Of a DNA stretch of 64,000 nucleotides, positions 23,500 to 34,000 are shown one piece after another. Every line of letters starts with the position of its first letter. The stretch's first letter is position 1. Source of the DNA: Thermoanaerobaculum sp964488355. Its GTDB lineage: Bacteria; Acidobacteriota; Thermoanaerobaculia; Thermoanaerobaculales; Thermoanaerobaculaceae. The notes under the pieces are model-generated. The model made no database searches. It was not told where the DNA came from and saw nothing but the letters and a program-made list of their open reading frames with translations. Position numbers and translations under genes: made by a program. Location of the stretch: NCBI GenBank assembly GCA_964488355.1, contig CAZAUJ010000007.1, positions 62,001-126,000 of the forward strand. Reading direction: 5' to 3'.

Positions 23500-25229
23500 C
23501 GGACGAGCCAACTCTCGGTCCAGGGATAACGGCGGAAGTAGCCGACTGCACTCAGCTCCTGGCGCAGCTTGGAAGCCAGGAGCCGGTCGGTCACCACCCG
23601 CAGCACCGCCGGGTTGAGCTCCGCCGCGCGCACCAGCTGAGCGAGCCCCTCTTTTTCCTGGCCCAGGGACAGCAGCGTCACGCCCACGTTGAAGCGTAGC
23701 TCTGGGCGCTCGGCCAAAGCGAGGGCGCGGCGGAAGTGGGCCAGGGCCGCATCCCACTGCCCCGCCTCCCGTGCCAGGTTGCCGGCCACGGTTTCCGCTT
23801 GGTAGTCCCAAGGCAAGTAGGCTAGCTTGGGCGCCAGCTTGCGGTAGGCTTCGGCCGCCACCACCTTGCCCATGGGCGAGCTGGCCTGTCGCAGGCTGTC
23901 CACGAGCACCTGCGCCGCTTGCAAGGCCCGGTAGCCTCGCCACTGTTGCCAACTGACCCACGCGAGCCCAACCCATAGGACCAGGCCCACCACACCCGCA
24001 ATGTGCCGCCTCGGCCCCGGCGACGGCAGGGGCGGCAGCAACAGGGCTAGCACCACCAGCCACTGAGCGGCGATAGCTGCCAGCTGTAGGGGAAACTGAA
24101 AGGCCGCCAGCACCGCCATGGCGGCCAAAAGGGAAAAGGGCTCCATCTCCAGCTCCTGAGGCCACACCGGCCGGCGGCGCCAGGCGAACACCAACCCACC
24201 CAGGAAGAGGGCCGCGCCCAAAAGCCCGGTTTCCGCCAGGTACTGCAGGTACTCGTTGTGCGCCTGGCCAAAGCCCGTCTCCAAACCCAGCACGCGAGCG
24301 CGCTCAGCCAGCGCCCTGGGCGGCAAGAAACGGAAGGAATGTGCCTCGAACTGCCCAAAGCCCACGCCCGCAACGGGGTGGGTGAGGAACATGCTCCAGG
24401 CGGCGCTCCAGGCGGCCCCGCGAGCGCTGGCTAGCCACAACAGACCCCCTTGCCGCACCTCCTGCCAAGCCTGTCCCAGGCGCACCCGCAGGGGATCGGC
24501 TGCCAGCACCAGCAGCAGTAAGGCAAAAAAAGACAAAACCACTGCCCAAAGCCGCTTCGGCGCCGGCAGCCGGCGGATCAGCAACACGCCCGTGCCCAAC
24601 GCCAGAGCGGCCAGGGCCGAAAGGGTCTGCGACAGCACCATGCCCGCAAGGCACAGGAGGGCGCAGAGCCACCACCCAGCTCGCCTTTTCCCGCTCAGCG
24701 CCCGATGCAGCGAGAGAAGCGTGGGCAAAAGGAGAAACACCGCCACATCGGCAGGGTTACCCAGCGTGCCCAGCAGCTGGAATCGCCCCTCACTTTTTTC
24801 CAACAGCGCAAAGCTGTCTGGCCGAGCCGCCGGCTCGTACCAGGCGATAGCCAGCAGGGTTTGCAGCAGCCCAGCAAAAACCACGGCTTTTTCCAGCTTC
24901 CGCCTGCCTGTTCGGTCAAGCTGGCGCAGGGCCAGAGCACCTCCCAAGGCCAAGGCCGTCGCCAGTAGGCTGGGAAGGCCCGAGGGAGAACCGGCAAGCG
25001 CCAGTGAAACCGCGCCGGCGGCTACCAATGCGGCTGCCGGCCATGCCCAGGGGTCGAGCGAGGGGTGGGCGAGAAACAATGCAGCCAACAGCGCCCACAA
25101 GCCGTGGGCTAGGAAGCTCTTGGGAGCTCGGAAGGGCGACAGGCATGCCAAATCCACCACCAACGGCAGCAGCACGACCAAGGCCATGCCCCCCGCGAGT
25201 ATCAGCCTTTGTCGCCAGGACTCGCTCAC
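23496..25229 (-). CDS. O-antigen ligase (Wzy_C) family membrane protein with C-terminal TPRs
   Basis: 577 residues: about 11 hydrophobic segments to residue 430, then a soluble tail with tetratricopeptide-like helices (AGQWDAALAHFRRALALAER; FNVGVTLLSLGQEKEGLAQL). The Wzy_C signature appears as THPVAGVGFGQF and AHNEYLQYLAETGLLG. Members join polysaccharide chains to lipid A core or polymerise glycans; some modify proteins instead. The GTG start at 25229 overlaps the smc stop as GTGA. Homology does not extend into the upstream open frame, which lies within smc. Its 3' end overlaps the convergent envelope gene by four bases. Confidence 0.78.
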   Translation of the reverse strand: MSESWRQRLILAGGMALVVLLPLVVDLACLSPFRAPKSFLAHGLWALLAALFLAHPSLDPWAWPAAALVAAGAVSLALAGSPSGLPSLLATALALGGALALRQLDRTGRRKLEKAVVFAGLLQTLLAIAWYEPAARPDSFALLEKSEGRFQLLGTLGNPADVAVFLLLPTLLSLHRALSGKRRAGWWLCALLCLAGMVLSQTLSALAALALGTGVLLIRRLPAPKRLWAVVLSFFALLLLVLAADPLRVRLGQAWQEVRQGGLLWLASARGAAWSAAWSMFLTHPVAGVGFGQFEAHSFRFLPPRALAERARVLGLETGFGQAHNEYLQYLAETGLLGAALFLGGLVFAWRRRPVWPQELEMEPFSLLAAMAVLAAFQFPLQLAAIAAQWLVVLALLLPPLPSPGPRRHIAGVVGLVLWVGLAWVSWQQWRGYRALQAAQVLVDSLRQASSPMGKVVAAEAYRKLAPKLAYLPWDYQAETVAGNLAREAGQWDAALAHFRRALALAERPELRFNVGVTLLSLGQEKEGLAQLVRAAELNPAVLRVVTDRLLASKLRQELSAVGYFRRYPWTESWLVR

Positions 25230-28200
25230 GCGTCCTCCAAACGCACAGAAACCACCCGCGAGACCCCAGGTTCCTCCATGGTCACACCATAAAGCACGTC
25301 GGCGTAAGCCATCGTGCGGCGGTTGTGGGTGATGAGCAGAAACTGGGTGGCACGTGCCTGCGCCTTCAGGTGCTGGCACAGGCGCTCCACATTGATGTCA
25401 TCCAGGGGCGCGTCCACCTCGTCCAGCACGCAAAAAGGGGCAGGGCGAATACGGAAAAGGGCCAAAAGCAAGGCCACCGCGGCCAAGGCCTTTTCCCCCC
25501 CGGACAACAGCAAGACCGACTGGGTATGCTTTCCCGGCGGCCGCACGCGGACCTCCACACCCGAATCCAGCGGGCTTTCCGGATCCGCCAGCACCACCTC
25601 CGCGTGCCCGCCTCCGAAGAGCTGACGGAAGGTCTCGCCAAAGTGGCGGTTGGCCTCCTCCAACGTGGTCAGGAACTTTTGCCGGCAGGTTTCGTCCAGC
25701 TCCCGCAGCGAGGCCTGCAGGCTGGTCAACGAGCGCTCCAGGTCCTTCCGTTGTTCGTGGAGAAAGGCGTAGCGCTGAGAAAGCTCCTGCTCCTGCACGA
25801 TCGCCAGCTCGTTCACCGGCCCCAGGGAGGCCAACTGGCGCTGAAGCTCCTGGTGCCGGGCTTCCAGCTCCGGGATTTCGGGAAGCTCCGGCAGCTCCTC
25901 CGGTAGGAAGCCTTCCAAGCTCTCCACCAGCGGCGCGCGTTGGGCACCAAGCTCTGCCAACCGCACGTGGTAGGCGTGGAGGGTATCCTGGGCTTGCCGG
26001 TCCTCCTGCTGCCAGTGGGCCGCCTCCTGCTGCCGGGTCTCCAGCACCTGTTTGAGGGAGGCTCCCTGGTGCTGAAATTGGGCAATAATCTGCCGATGTT
26101 CCGCCGCCTGGTGCAACGCCTGTTCCAGCTGCAGGCGGACGCGTGCCAGCTGCTGGCTGGTTTCTTCTTGCCGTTGCCGCAGATGGGCCAGCTCCTGCTG
26201 CAGGGCCGAACGCTGCCCTATGAGCTCCTGCTGCTGCTTCCGGTGCCGGGCGAGTTCCCGTTCCAGCTGCTCGTACCGCTCGCTGGCTACCAGGAAGGCG
26301 GCGCGCACGCGACCCGCTTCGCTGCGAGCTTCGGCTGCCTGCCGCCGGGCCTCCCCGGCCACCGCTGCCTTCTCGTCCACATGCGAGGAAGCAGCCGCCG
26401 CCCGCTCCTCCAAAAGCTTGGCCTCCGCTCCCGCCTTTTCCAAATCCGCCGCCACCTTCGCCTCCGCTTGGGCCAGCTGGGTGGCTTCCAGCTCCAAGGC
26501 TTCCATTTCCCGTTCAAGGCGCACGCGCTCGCGATGGCGAGCCTCGTGACGGGAGGAAACCTGCGCCAGCTTTTCCGCCAGCTCCTGCTGTTGGGCACGA
26601 GCGCGGGCGAGCTCTCCCTCCTGCTCGCTGAGCCGGGCAGCCAAACGAGCTGCCAGCTGCGCCACCTCTTCCCGCTCGCGTTGCAGCTTGCTTTCCTGCG
26701 CTTGCAGCTCCTGCTCTTTCTGCTTGAGCTGCAACAGGCCCAGAAGCCCCCTTGGCTTTCCGGGCAAGCGCAGGCGTTGGCCCTGCCGCAGGACCCCGGC
26801 TGGGAGAAGGAGCAGCCAAGCCGGGTCCTGTGCCAGCGTGGATGCCTCGTCCGGTTTGGCCACGACCGCCACTGGGGGAAGCACCCGGGACAGCCAACCC
26901 AGCTCCTGCGGATCCACCCCTGCTGGGGGGAGCAAAGGATTTTCCTTTGACTCCAGGTTCGGTTGGCGAACGGCCACTTCCAGCAGCCCATCGGGCTGTG
27001 GACCGGCCAGCAAAGCTTCCACTGCCTCCTCGCCATCCACCACCGGCAAGGAGAGCAGCTCACCGTAGGCCGAGTCCAAGAGCGTGGCCAACTCCTTGGG
27101 TGGGTTCAGGTAATCCCCCACCGTGCCGGCGATCAGCCGCTCCGGCAGGAGGCGCTGTAAGGCTTCAGGCACGGCTCGCAGTTGCGCCATCGCCCGCTGA
27201 ACCCCTTCCCGTTGGTGCTTGACCTGCCAAAGACTGTGCTCTAGCTCGTCACGCCGGGTTGCCGCAGCGGCCGCTTCGGCCTGCAGCTGTTCCAGGAGCT
27301 GGCGTCGCTGGCCCTCCTCCTGTCGAGCTGCCAGGAGCTCGTGTCGCAGGGTTTGCTCTGCGCTGCAGGCCTGCTGCTCCTCCTCCGCCACCTGGGCTAG
27401 GTGGCTGGTCAAGCGCTGCCGCTCGCTGGCCACCCGTTGCTGCTGGTAGCGCAGCTGCTCCTGCTCCACCTGCAGGCGATGGTGGCGGTTGCGAGCTTCG
27501 GCAGCGGCACCCACCTGGCGCAACAGCTGCGAGCGAGCCTCCTCAGCCACCCGCTCCGCTTCCTGCGCCTGCTGCTCCAAGGCCTGGGCTTTGCCTTCCG
27601 CCTGGCGGGTACTGTCGGCCAACGCTTCCCGTTCCTCTTGGGCGCTGGCCAGGCGCGCAGCGACCGCCCGCTCCTGGGCCCGCTCTTCCTCCAGCTTGTG
27701 CTCGACCACCTCGAGGCTTCGCCGCGTCTTTTCCTCTTGTTCCCGCAAGCTCTCCAGCTCCCGGCGGCATGCCGCCTCCTCGGCTTCCAGGCGCTGGCAG
27801 CTGGCCAAAGCCTGCCCGAGAGCCTGCTCCAGCCGGCGCAGCTGGTCGGCGCTTTCTTCCCATTGGCGCTGGGCCTGGGCTGCCTCCGCCTGGGCACGGG
27901 CCAGAGCAGCAGCGCTTCGCGCTTTCATCTCGGCCGCTTCCCCCATTGCCCTTTCGATTTGGGCTCGTTCCTGGTCCAGCTGCGCCAGGCGGAGGGCGGC
28001 CAAAAGCCTGGACAGCGTCTTAAGCTCTGCCGAAAGCTGCACGTGCCGTTGGGCTTGCTTGGCCTGACGCCGCAGGCTCGCCAGCTCCCGCTTCACCTCC
28101 GCCTCGATGTCCGCCACCCGCTCCAAATTGGCGCGGGTTTCCGCCAGCTTGAGCTCCGCTTCTTGGCGCCGCAGACGAAAGTGGCTGATGCCCGCTGCTT

Positions 28201-28684
28201 CCTCAAACAGCGCCCGGCGGTCGGCGGGCTTGGCTGACAAAACCTGGGCAATGCGCCCTTGCTCGATGATGGCGTAAGCTCGCGTCCCTAAACCCGCCTC
28301 AGCCAGCTTGTCCATCACGTCCTTGAGGCGAACCCGCTTCCCCTGCAGGCGGTATTCGGAGGTGCCGTCGCGTAGCACCCGTCGGGTGATTTCCAGCGGC
28401 TGGTCCCCTTGTCCGTTGGCTGACTGCAGCACCAAAGTTATCTGCGCCGCCCCGGCCGGTGCTCGCTGGGCTGAGCCGGCAAAGATCACGTCTCCCATTG
28501 TTTGCGAGCGCAGGAGCCGAGCCGACTGCTCGCCCAGCACCAAGGCGATGGCATCGCAAAGGTTGGACTTGCCGGCCCCGTTGGGCCCGACGATCGCCAC
28601 AATTTGCCCGGGAAAGGTCAATTCTACTCGCGTGGCGAAGGACTTAAAGCCTTCCAGGGTTAGCGATGCAATACGCACGCTCAT
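25226..28684 (-). CDS. smc: Chromosome segregation protein SMC
   Basis: The core ATPase of bacterial condensin, 1152 residues, the usual length. Walker A is GPNGAGKSN (about 31-39). Two long coiled coils flank a hinge (about 500-650) containing AVPEALQRLLPERLIAGTVG. The C-terminal head carries the ABC signature LLSGGEKALAAVALLLALF and Walker B PFCVLDEVDAPLDD, with the final switch ITHNRRTMAYAD. ATG 28684 starts the head domain directly (MSVRIASLTLEGFKSF). scpA and scpB are not in this window. A weak TGCTACCAT extended -10 lies 11 bases upstream of the start. Confidence 0.96.
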   Translation of the reverse strand: MSVRIASLTLEGFKSFATRVELTFPGQIVAIVGPNGAGKSNLCDAIALVLGEQSARLLRSQTMGDVIFAGSAQRAPAGAAQITLVLQSANGQGDQPLEITRRVLRDGTSEYRLQGKRVRLKDVMDKLAEAGLGTRAYAIIEQGRIAQVLSAKPADRRALFEEAAGISHFRLRRQEAELKLAETRANLERVADIEAEVKRELASLRRQAKQAQRHVQLSAELKTLSRLLAALRLAQLDQERAQIERAMGEAAEMKARSAAALARAQAEAAQAQRQWEESADQLRRLEQALGQALASCQRLEAEEAACRRELESLREQEEKTRRSLEVVEHKLEEERAQERAVAARLASAQEEREALADSTRQAEGKAQALEQQAQEAERVAEEARSQLLRQVGAAAEARNRHHRLQVEQEQLRYQQQRVASERQRLTSHLAQVAEEEQQACSAEQTLRHELLAARQEEGQRRQLLEQLQAEAAAAATRRDELEHSLWQVKHQREGVQRAMAQLRAVPEALQRLLPERLIAGTVGDYLNPPKELATLLDSAYGELLSLPVVDGEEAVEALLAGPQPDGLLEVAVRQPNLESKENPLLPPAGVDPQELGWLSRVLPPVAVVAKPDEASTLAQDPAWLLLLPAGVLRQGQRLRLPGKPRGLLGLLQLKQKEQELQAQESKLQREREEVAQLAARLAARLSEQEGELARARAQQQELAEKLAQVSSRHEARHRERVRLEREMEALELEATQLAQAEAKVAADLEKAGAEAKLLEERAAAASSHVDEKAAVAGEARRQAAEARSEAGRVRAAFLVASERYEQLERELARHRKQQQELIGQRSALQQELAHLRQRQEETSQQLARVRLQLEQALHQAAEHRQIIAQFQHQGASLKQVLETRQQEAAHWQQEDRQAQDTLHAYHVRLAELGAQRAPLVESLEGFLPEELPELPEIPELEARHQELQRQLASLGPVNELAIVQEQELSQRYAFLHEQRKDLERSLTSLQASLRELDETCRQKFLTTLEEANRHFGETFRQLFGGGHAEVVLADPESPLDSGVEVRVRPPGKHTQSVLLLSGGEKALAAVALLLALFRIRPAPFCVLDEVDAPLDDINVERLCQHLKAQARATQFLLITHNRRTMAYADVLYGVTMEEPGVSRVVSVRLEDA

Positions 28685-28726
28685 CCAAGCGGCACATGGT
28701 AGCACCGACGGCCCTCTGACCGTCAG

Positions 28727-29794
28727 CTAGGCCGTTTGAGCCACCGGGGCTAGCTGCCACCGCCCAGGCACGGGGGTTTGGCAATGGGGGCAGCGGTCGC
28801 TTTCAGCTAAGAGGTTTTCCAGCACCTGAAGGCCCCAGCGCATCACCAACAACTCGCCGCAGCCGGGGCAACGGGTGTGCTCCAACTCTTCCACCTGCCC
28901 GGGGAGGTTGCCGGCGTAAACAAACCGCAGGCCCGCCTCGTGCCCCCTTTGGGCGGCGCGCAGGAGCGTGGCTGCCGGCGTAGGTGGCGGGTCGGTCAGC
29001 TTGTAGTCGGGATGGAAGGCGGTCACGTGCCAGGGGATGTCCGGCGAGACGGAGGCGAGAAACTGGGCAATGGCGGCAAGCTCCTCGTCTGAGTCGTTGA
29101 AGCCGGGCACCACCAGCGTCACCACCTCGCACCAAATGCCGCGCTCCCACAAAAGCCTGATGGTGTCGCGCACCGCTTCCAACTTGCCACCCAGGGCACG
29201 GTAGCTTTCCGGCCGAAAGCTCTTTAAGTCCACCTTGTAACCCACCAGCACGTCCGCGAGGTAATCCAACACTTCGGGGGTGGCGTGGCCGTTGGAAACG
29301 AAGGTTCCGGCGATGCCTTCCTCCCGCGCTAGGGAAAACACATCGTGGGCCCATTCCGCGGTGATCAAGGGCTCGTTATAGGTGGAGGTGATCACCGGGC
29401 ACCGGTACCGCGTGGCCAAAGCTACCAGCGCTTCAGGCGTAATGGGTTGGGCCTGCGTGCTGGCCTGGGCATCCCGCAGCGCTTGCGAGGTAAACCAGTT
29501 TTGGCAATAGGAGCACTTCATGTCACAGCCCAGCATGCCAAAGGACAACGCTCGGGCGCCCGGAAGGAGGTGAAAGAAGGGCTTTTTTTCGATGGGGTCC
29601 ACGGCCACACCTGCCGTGTAGCCCCAGGGAACCCGCAAGCTGTCACCCTCGCGGAAACGCACCAAACACACCCCTCGGGCGTTTGGGGCGAGCTTGCAGC
29701 GGTGGGCGCAGGCCACGCACTCCAGCTTGCCGGAGGGTGTGGGGCGAGCCAGCTCGGAGCGGGCCTGCGTCAGGGCATCCAGGACGGAGCGCAC
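28727..29794 (-). CDS. amrS: AmmeMemoRadiSam-system radical SAM enzyme
   Basis: A radical SAM protein of the AmrS family (about 355 residues from this start). The cluster-binding motif is GCDMKCSYCQNW. An N-terminal cysteine set, CVACAHRC then GVC, and a C-terminal zinc-ribbon-like pair (CPGCGELL; CPHCQTP) are also present; the latter is an extension not found in every member. SVAVDPIEKKPFFHL-type sequence identifies the family. It is usually encoded near AMMECR1 and MEMO1 homologues, which are absent here; the reaction is uncharacterised. I prefer GTG 29794; a longer form from GTG 29863 would overlap the divergent aroA start. Confidence 0.85.
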   Translation of the reverse strand: MRSVLDALTQARSELARPTPSGKLECVACAHRCKLAPNARGVCLVRFREGDSLRVPWGYTAGVAVDPIEKKPFFHLLPGARALSFGMLGCDMKCSYCQNWFTSQALRDAQASTQAQPITPEALVALATRYRCPVITSTYNEPLITAEWAHDVFSLAREEGIAGTFVSNGHATPEVLDYLADVLVGYKVDLKSFRPESYRALGGKLEAVRDTIRLLWERGIWCEVVTLVVPGFNDSDEELAAIAQFLASVSPDIPWHVTAFHPDYKLTDPPPTPAATLLRAAQRGHEAGLRFVYAGNLPGQVEELEHTRCPGCGELLVMRWGLQVLENLLAESDRCPHCQTPVPGRWQLAPVAQTA

Positions 29795-29816
29795 GCTTTC
29801 AATGTGGCCCCTGCCC

Positions 29817-29846
29817 TTGACGATGGCAAGGGGCGAGCGGGAAAAT
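29817..29846 (+). promoter_or_regulatory. Possible aroA promoter
   Basis: TTGACG at 29817-29822, an 18-base spacer and GAAAAT at 29841-29846, eight bases before ATG 29855. The transcript would have almost no leader. The element lies inside the longest possible form of the divergent amrS gene. Confidence 0.4.
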
Positions 29847-29854
29847 CCGCCACC

Positions 29855-31099
29855 ATGCGTCACCTGCTGTTACCCACAGCCGCTCGGGGGCTCGAAGGCC
29901 GCCTTCGCGTGCCCCCTTCCAAGAGCCTTGCCCAGCGGGGGCTTTTGGCTGCCTGCTTGGCCGGACCTCCCGCGAGCCTAGCGCCCTTTTCCCCCGCGGA
30001 GGATGCCCAGCTGCTTCTCGAGGCGATGCGGAAACTGGGTTTTCGCATCCAGCCGGAAGGGGATGGCTTGTGGGTGGAAGGCTATTCGCCAGCGCCCGAA
30101 GCCGAGCTTTTTCTCGGCAATAACGGCACGGGAGCGCGGCTTTTGCTGGCGCAGCTGGCCACAAGTCCCGGCCGGTTCCTGTTGGACGGCGTGCCCAGGC
30201 TGCGCCAGCGACCCATAGCACCCCTGGTGCGGGCCTTGCGCCAGTTAGGTGCGGCCATTGAGGGCGAAAGGCTGCCGTTGCGCGTGGAGGGGCGGGCTCT
30301 CACCAGTGAAGTGGCCAAGGTGGACGCCAGTCAGTCCTCGCAGTTCGTCTCAGCTTTGCTTTTCCTCGGGGTGCGCCTCCCGCAAGGGCTGGTGGTCGAG
30401 GTGGAGGGCCAGCTGCCCTCCCGTCCCTACGTGGAGATGAGCCTGGAGGTGCTGAAGGCTTTCGGGGCAGAGGTGGGCGGGAACGGAACTAGGTTTTGGG
30501 CCCGAGGTCCCCTTAAGCCCCAGCTGTTTGCGGTTGAGGGTGATTGGTCGGCGGCGGCAATTCCCTTGGTGGGTGTGGCGGTGGCGGGAGGCGAGGTGGA
30601 GGTGGAAGGGGTAAGCCTGAAGAGCCGGCAGGCCGACGCGGTGGTGGCGGAGCTTCTCCGCCGGGTGGGCTGCCAGATTTGGGCGACCGCCACCGGTGTG
30701 CGCGTGCGTGGGCCAGCCTGCCTGCCTTTGGAAGCGGACCTGCGCCACTGTCCCGATTTGTTCCCCGCCTTGGCCGTGTTGGTGGCCTTGCGAGGCGGGA
30801 AGCTCACAGGGCTGGGGCACCTGGCGGGCAAGGAGTCCAACCGCGTACGCGTCATGGCTTCGCACCTGCGCAGCCTGGGCTTGCCGGTGGAAGCGGGAGA
30901 GGACTGGTTTCAGGCTTCCGCCGGGGGGGTGCCACGGGCACCGGGCGAGCCTTGCTCGCCTGAGGGGGACCACCGAATTGCCATGGCCTTGGCGGTGGCT
31001 GGGCTGGTTACCCCTGGATTGGGGCTCGTGCAGCCGGAGTGCGTGGCCAAGTCCTGGCCGGAGTTTTTTCCCTGCTGGCAAGGCCTGCTTCGCCCATGA
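29855..31099 (+). CDS. aroA: 3-Phosphoshikimate 1-carboxyvinyltransferase (EPSP synthase)
   Basis: Makes 5-enolpyruvylshikimate 3-phosphate, the sixth shikimate-pathway step. 414 residues, a little shorter than the usual 425-440. Family landmarks are VPPSKSLAQRGLLAA (19-33), GNNGTGARLLLAQL (the NxGTxxR phosphoenolpyruvate motif), RQRPIAPLVRALRQLGA, SQSSQFVSALL, RPYVEMSLEVLKAFGA, EGDWSAAA, DLFPALAVL, KESNRVRVM and GDHRIAMALAVAG. In the NxGTxxR motif the residue after Arg is Leu and not Pro, as in some class II-like enzymes. ATG 29855 starts at the first homologous residues. Its stop is coupled to the sigma-54 activator by ATGA. Confidence 0.95.
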   Translation: MRHLLLPTAARGLEGRLRVPPSKSLAQRGLLAACLAGPPASLAPFSPAEDAQLLLEAMRKLGFRIQPEGDGLWVEGYSPAPEAELFLGNNGTGARLLLAQLATSPGRFLLDGVPRLRQRPIAPLVRALRQLGAAIEGERLPLRVEGRALTSEVAKVDASQSSQFVSALLFLGVRLPQGLVVEVEGQLPSRPYVEMSLEVLKAFGAEVGGNGTRFWARGPLKPQLFAVEGDWSAAAIPLVGVAVAGGEVEVEGVSLKSRQADAVVAELLRRVGCQIWATATGVRVRGPACLPLEADLRHCPDLFPALAVLVALRGGKLTGLGHLAGKESNRVRVMASHLRSLGLPVEAGEDWFQASAGGVPRAPGEPCSPEGDHRIAMALAVAGLVTPGLGLVQPECVAKSWPEFFPCWQGLLRP

Positions 31100-34000
31100 A
31101 AGAGCATCCCCTGACTTTTTGGGACGCGCCCTTTTTGCCTAGCGGAGAACCTGCTCTGGGCAAGCCCTTGAGGGAGGCAACCAACTTGCCCCTGTCTTGC
31201 CGGCGACAGCTGGCCAGCCAGCTTTTGGCTGCCGTAAGCTTCATCCTTCAGCAAGGTTATTTCCCCGGCCGTGCCTTGCTGCGTGCGGCCCGCTTTACGC
31301 AGAAGGATGGCCTGGCTCAGCTGCACCTGAGCCGGTTGCCCTCCCGGGCCCTGGACGAGCTGCTGGAGGCCAGGCTGGCGAGGCGGGGCCTTGGGGAGCG
31401 CCTGGCTTGGCTCGTGCTGCGCCCATTTTTGACGGCGCTGCTGCCGGAGGAGGCTGCCCTTTGGCAACGACCTCCGGCGGACCCCTGGGCCTGGCCACGG
31501 GAGGCTTTGGAGCATCTGCTGGCCAAGGACCGGGGAAGAAAAGCGCTGGCGCATCCCGCTGGCTTTGGTCGCGCTCTTTGGGCGCGTCAGTACGTCCTGC
31601 CCCCGGCTGGGGTGTTTTACTGCCAGGACCCTGACGTGCTCTCTCGCCTGTCCTCGCTTCCCGGGGTCCGGGTAGGTGCCTGGAGCGAGGAAAGCTTGGG
31701 GGCGGTACACGGCGAGGTCTTGGCTCGCTTCCAGGAGGAGGTGGTGCTGTCCAGTGTGCCACTGCCCGGCGTCCCCTCCCTGCCCCTCAAAGGGGAAAAC
31801 CCTTTCTGGTGTTTTCTGCCACCACAAGGCGAGTCACAGGCAGCCCGAAGCTTGGCCGGTGTGGACGCTGCGGATGCCGCCAGCTTGGGGGTGGCGTTAG
31901 CCGAGCTGGTGGCCTCCGCCTGGGGGAGCAGGCGCGAACAGGTACCCAGGCTAGAAGGGCTCCTTTCCTATCCAGCGAGACGTTTGTGGCAGCTCCTCGC
32001 GGGCAGCGGTGTGGGTTTGCGGAGGGAGGAAGCCGCTCGCGTGGTTTCCTCGGGTCAAGAGGCCTTGGAGGAGCTGGAGCGCTTTTCCTTGGTGGTGCGG
32101 CGCTTTGGCCGTTACCACGCGGTGGAAGTGGGCCCTCCGGACCTAGCAGCGTGCAGGGAGCTGGCGGCGAAGCTCGACGGTAGCCCAACCGGTTGGGTTT
32201 GCCAGGCGCGTGTTTCTAGCCCACCCTCGGCTCTCATGGCCTGGGCGGAGGAGCGCCTCCAGCAGGAGGAAGCAGCGGCGCTTTTGGCCTTGGGGCCGGC
32301 GGCGTGGCAGGTGGGCGACTTAGCTCCCCATCTAGCCGAAGCAGCTTTGGCCTGCGGCTTCCTGAGCATGGCCAAAGGGCTTTGGAAAAAGGCTGCGGGT
32401 TCGCACGCTGCCCTTCTGCACGCCTGGTGGGCGGCCGAGGCAGGTGACGGGGAGGCACTGCGCGAGGCCCTACCCTGTTTGCCGGGGGAGGGCAGGCTGC
32501 CAGCGCGCTTAGAGGGGCGAAAATGGCTGCTGCTGGCCCTTTGGGCCGAGCGCAATGGGGAGGAGGCTACCGCACGCCAGTGGGGTGCCCGAGTCTTGGA
32601 GCTCTCCCAGCGGTGGCCCAAGCTGGCGGTGGAGGCGGCGTTTTTCCTGGGCAGGGAGGCTTTGCAGGAGTTCTGCTCGGAGGGTTGGTCGCGGCCGGTG
32701 CGGCAGCGGGCCTGGCACCTGGCCGGCATCCTGGCTTTCCGTAAGGCTTGCTATCCCCAAGCTCAGGCAGACTTTGCCCAGGCCCTCGCGTGCGCCAGCG
32801 GTGAGAACCCCCTTCGCTTGGGAGAGCTCTTAGCCGACGCGGGCAGTGCCGCCCTACTTACGGACAAGGCGCTGGCGGCGGAAAGGCTTTTGAGCGCCGC
32901 CGAGTTTTGGCTGGGTTTGGCCGGCTCGCACCGGGCTTTTAGCCTGGTACGGTTCAACCGCGCGGTGCTGGCCAACGATCGGCTGCAGTGGCAAAGGGCC
33001 CAAGAGCTGCTGCAATCCTTGGCCGCCACAGGGCAGAAAAACGAAGACGGGTTCTGGCTTGTGGAATGGGTTCGCAGCTGGCTGGCCTGTGGCGAAGTGA
33101 AGAGGGTCTCGCCCTGGCGCGCCCGCCTGCGGGAACTGGCACAGAGCTCGGCACCCGAGAGCTTGCGCCAAGGAGCGGCGGCGGTGCTTGCCCACCACGC
33201 CCTGCTTCTGAGCGCTTGGGAGGAGGCCAAAGGGTGGGCAGCGGCAGCCGAGCCCTCGGAGAAAAAGCTTTTGCAGGCCTTCTTGGCAGCCGGGGGCGGC
33301 GTGCTGCCACCCCAGGGCCTGAGCCAGCGGTGGGGCCTGGCGCTGGCGGCAGAGCTTTTGGCTTTGGCGCGGGAAAGGCCGGCGGAAGTGAGCACGCGCG
33401 CAGGCCAGGCGCTGGCTTCCGGCGAGCTGGAAGCCGCCCTGGGCGTGGCGCGAGCTTTGCTCGCGGGCCCGGGTTGGGGGCTGGAGGCGTCCTCCCTCCT
33501 CCGAACGTTGATGCCGCAGGTGAAAAAGAGGCTGCACGAGGCGGGCCTGGAGGGCTGGTTGGCCTTGCTCCGGCGTCGGCTGGGGCTGGATGCGGTGGAG
33601 GTGGTGCAGGCGGTGGCAGCCTTGTTGCCCGCAGTTCCAACGGCAGCGGTTTTGCCAGCTTGGGGACAGCTGGCTTCCGCTTTGGGCCTGACGGCCCTGC
33701 GCCTTTGCCGCGGTTCAAAGGAGCTGGTGCGCGTTGGGGATCAGGCCTTCACCTGGAGGGGCGAGCTGGCTGGGTTTGCTGTGGACGCGGCACCGGAGCC
33801 ATCGGAAGAAGTACGGACCATTCTGGCCTCGGTCTTGCGCCACCTGCCCCTGCCCGAGGCGCAAACCCCCGGAGCGGGTGATCCCTTGGGGTTGACCGGG
33901 CGTAGCGAGCCCATGGCCTCCCTGCGCCGAGAAATCCTCCGCTTTGGTCCCCTGCCGGTGACGGTGCTCATTTGCGGCCAGCCGGGGACGGGCAAGGAGC

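Noticed and set aside
29795..29863. A longer amrS starting at GTG 29863
   Set aside because: It would overlap the aroA start and its promoter and adds residues that do not look like the family; it cannot be fully excluded.
31039..31095. An earlier start for the sigma-54 activator within aroA
   Set aside because: The ATG at 31096 overlaps the aroA stop as ATGA, the pattern used throughout this window; the upstream codons belong to aroA in another frame.
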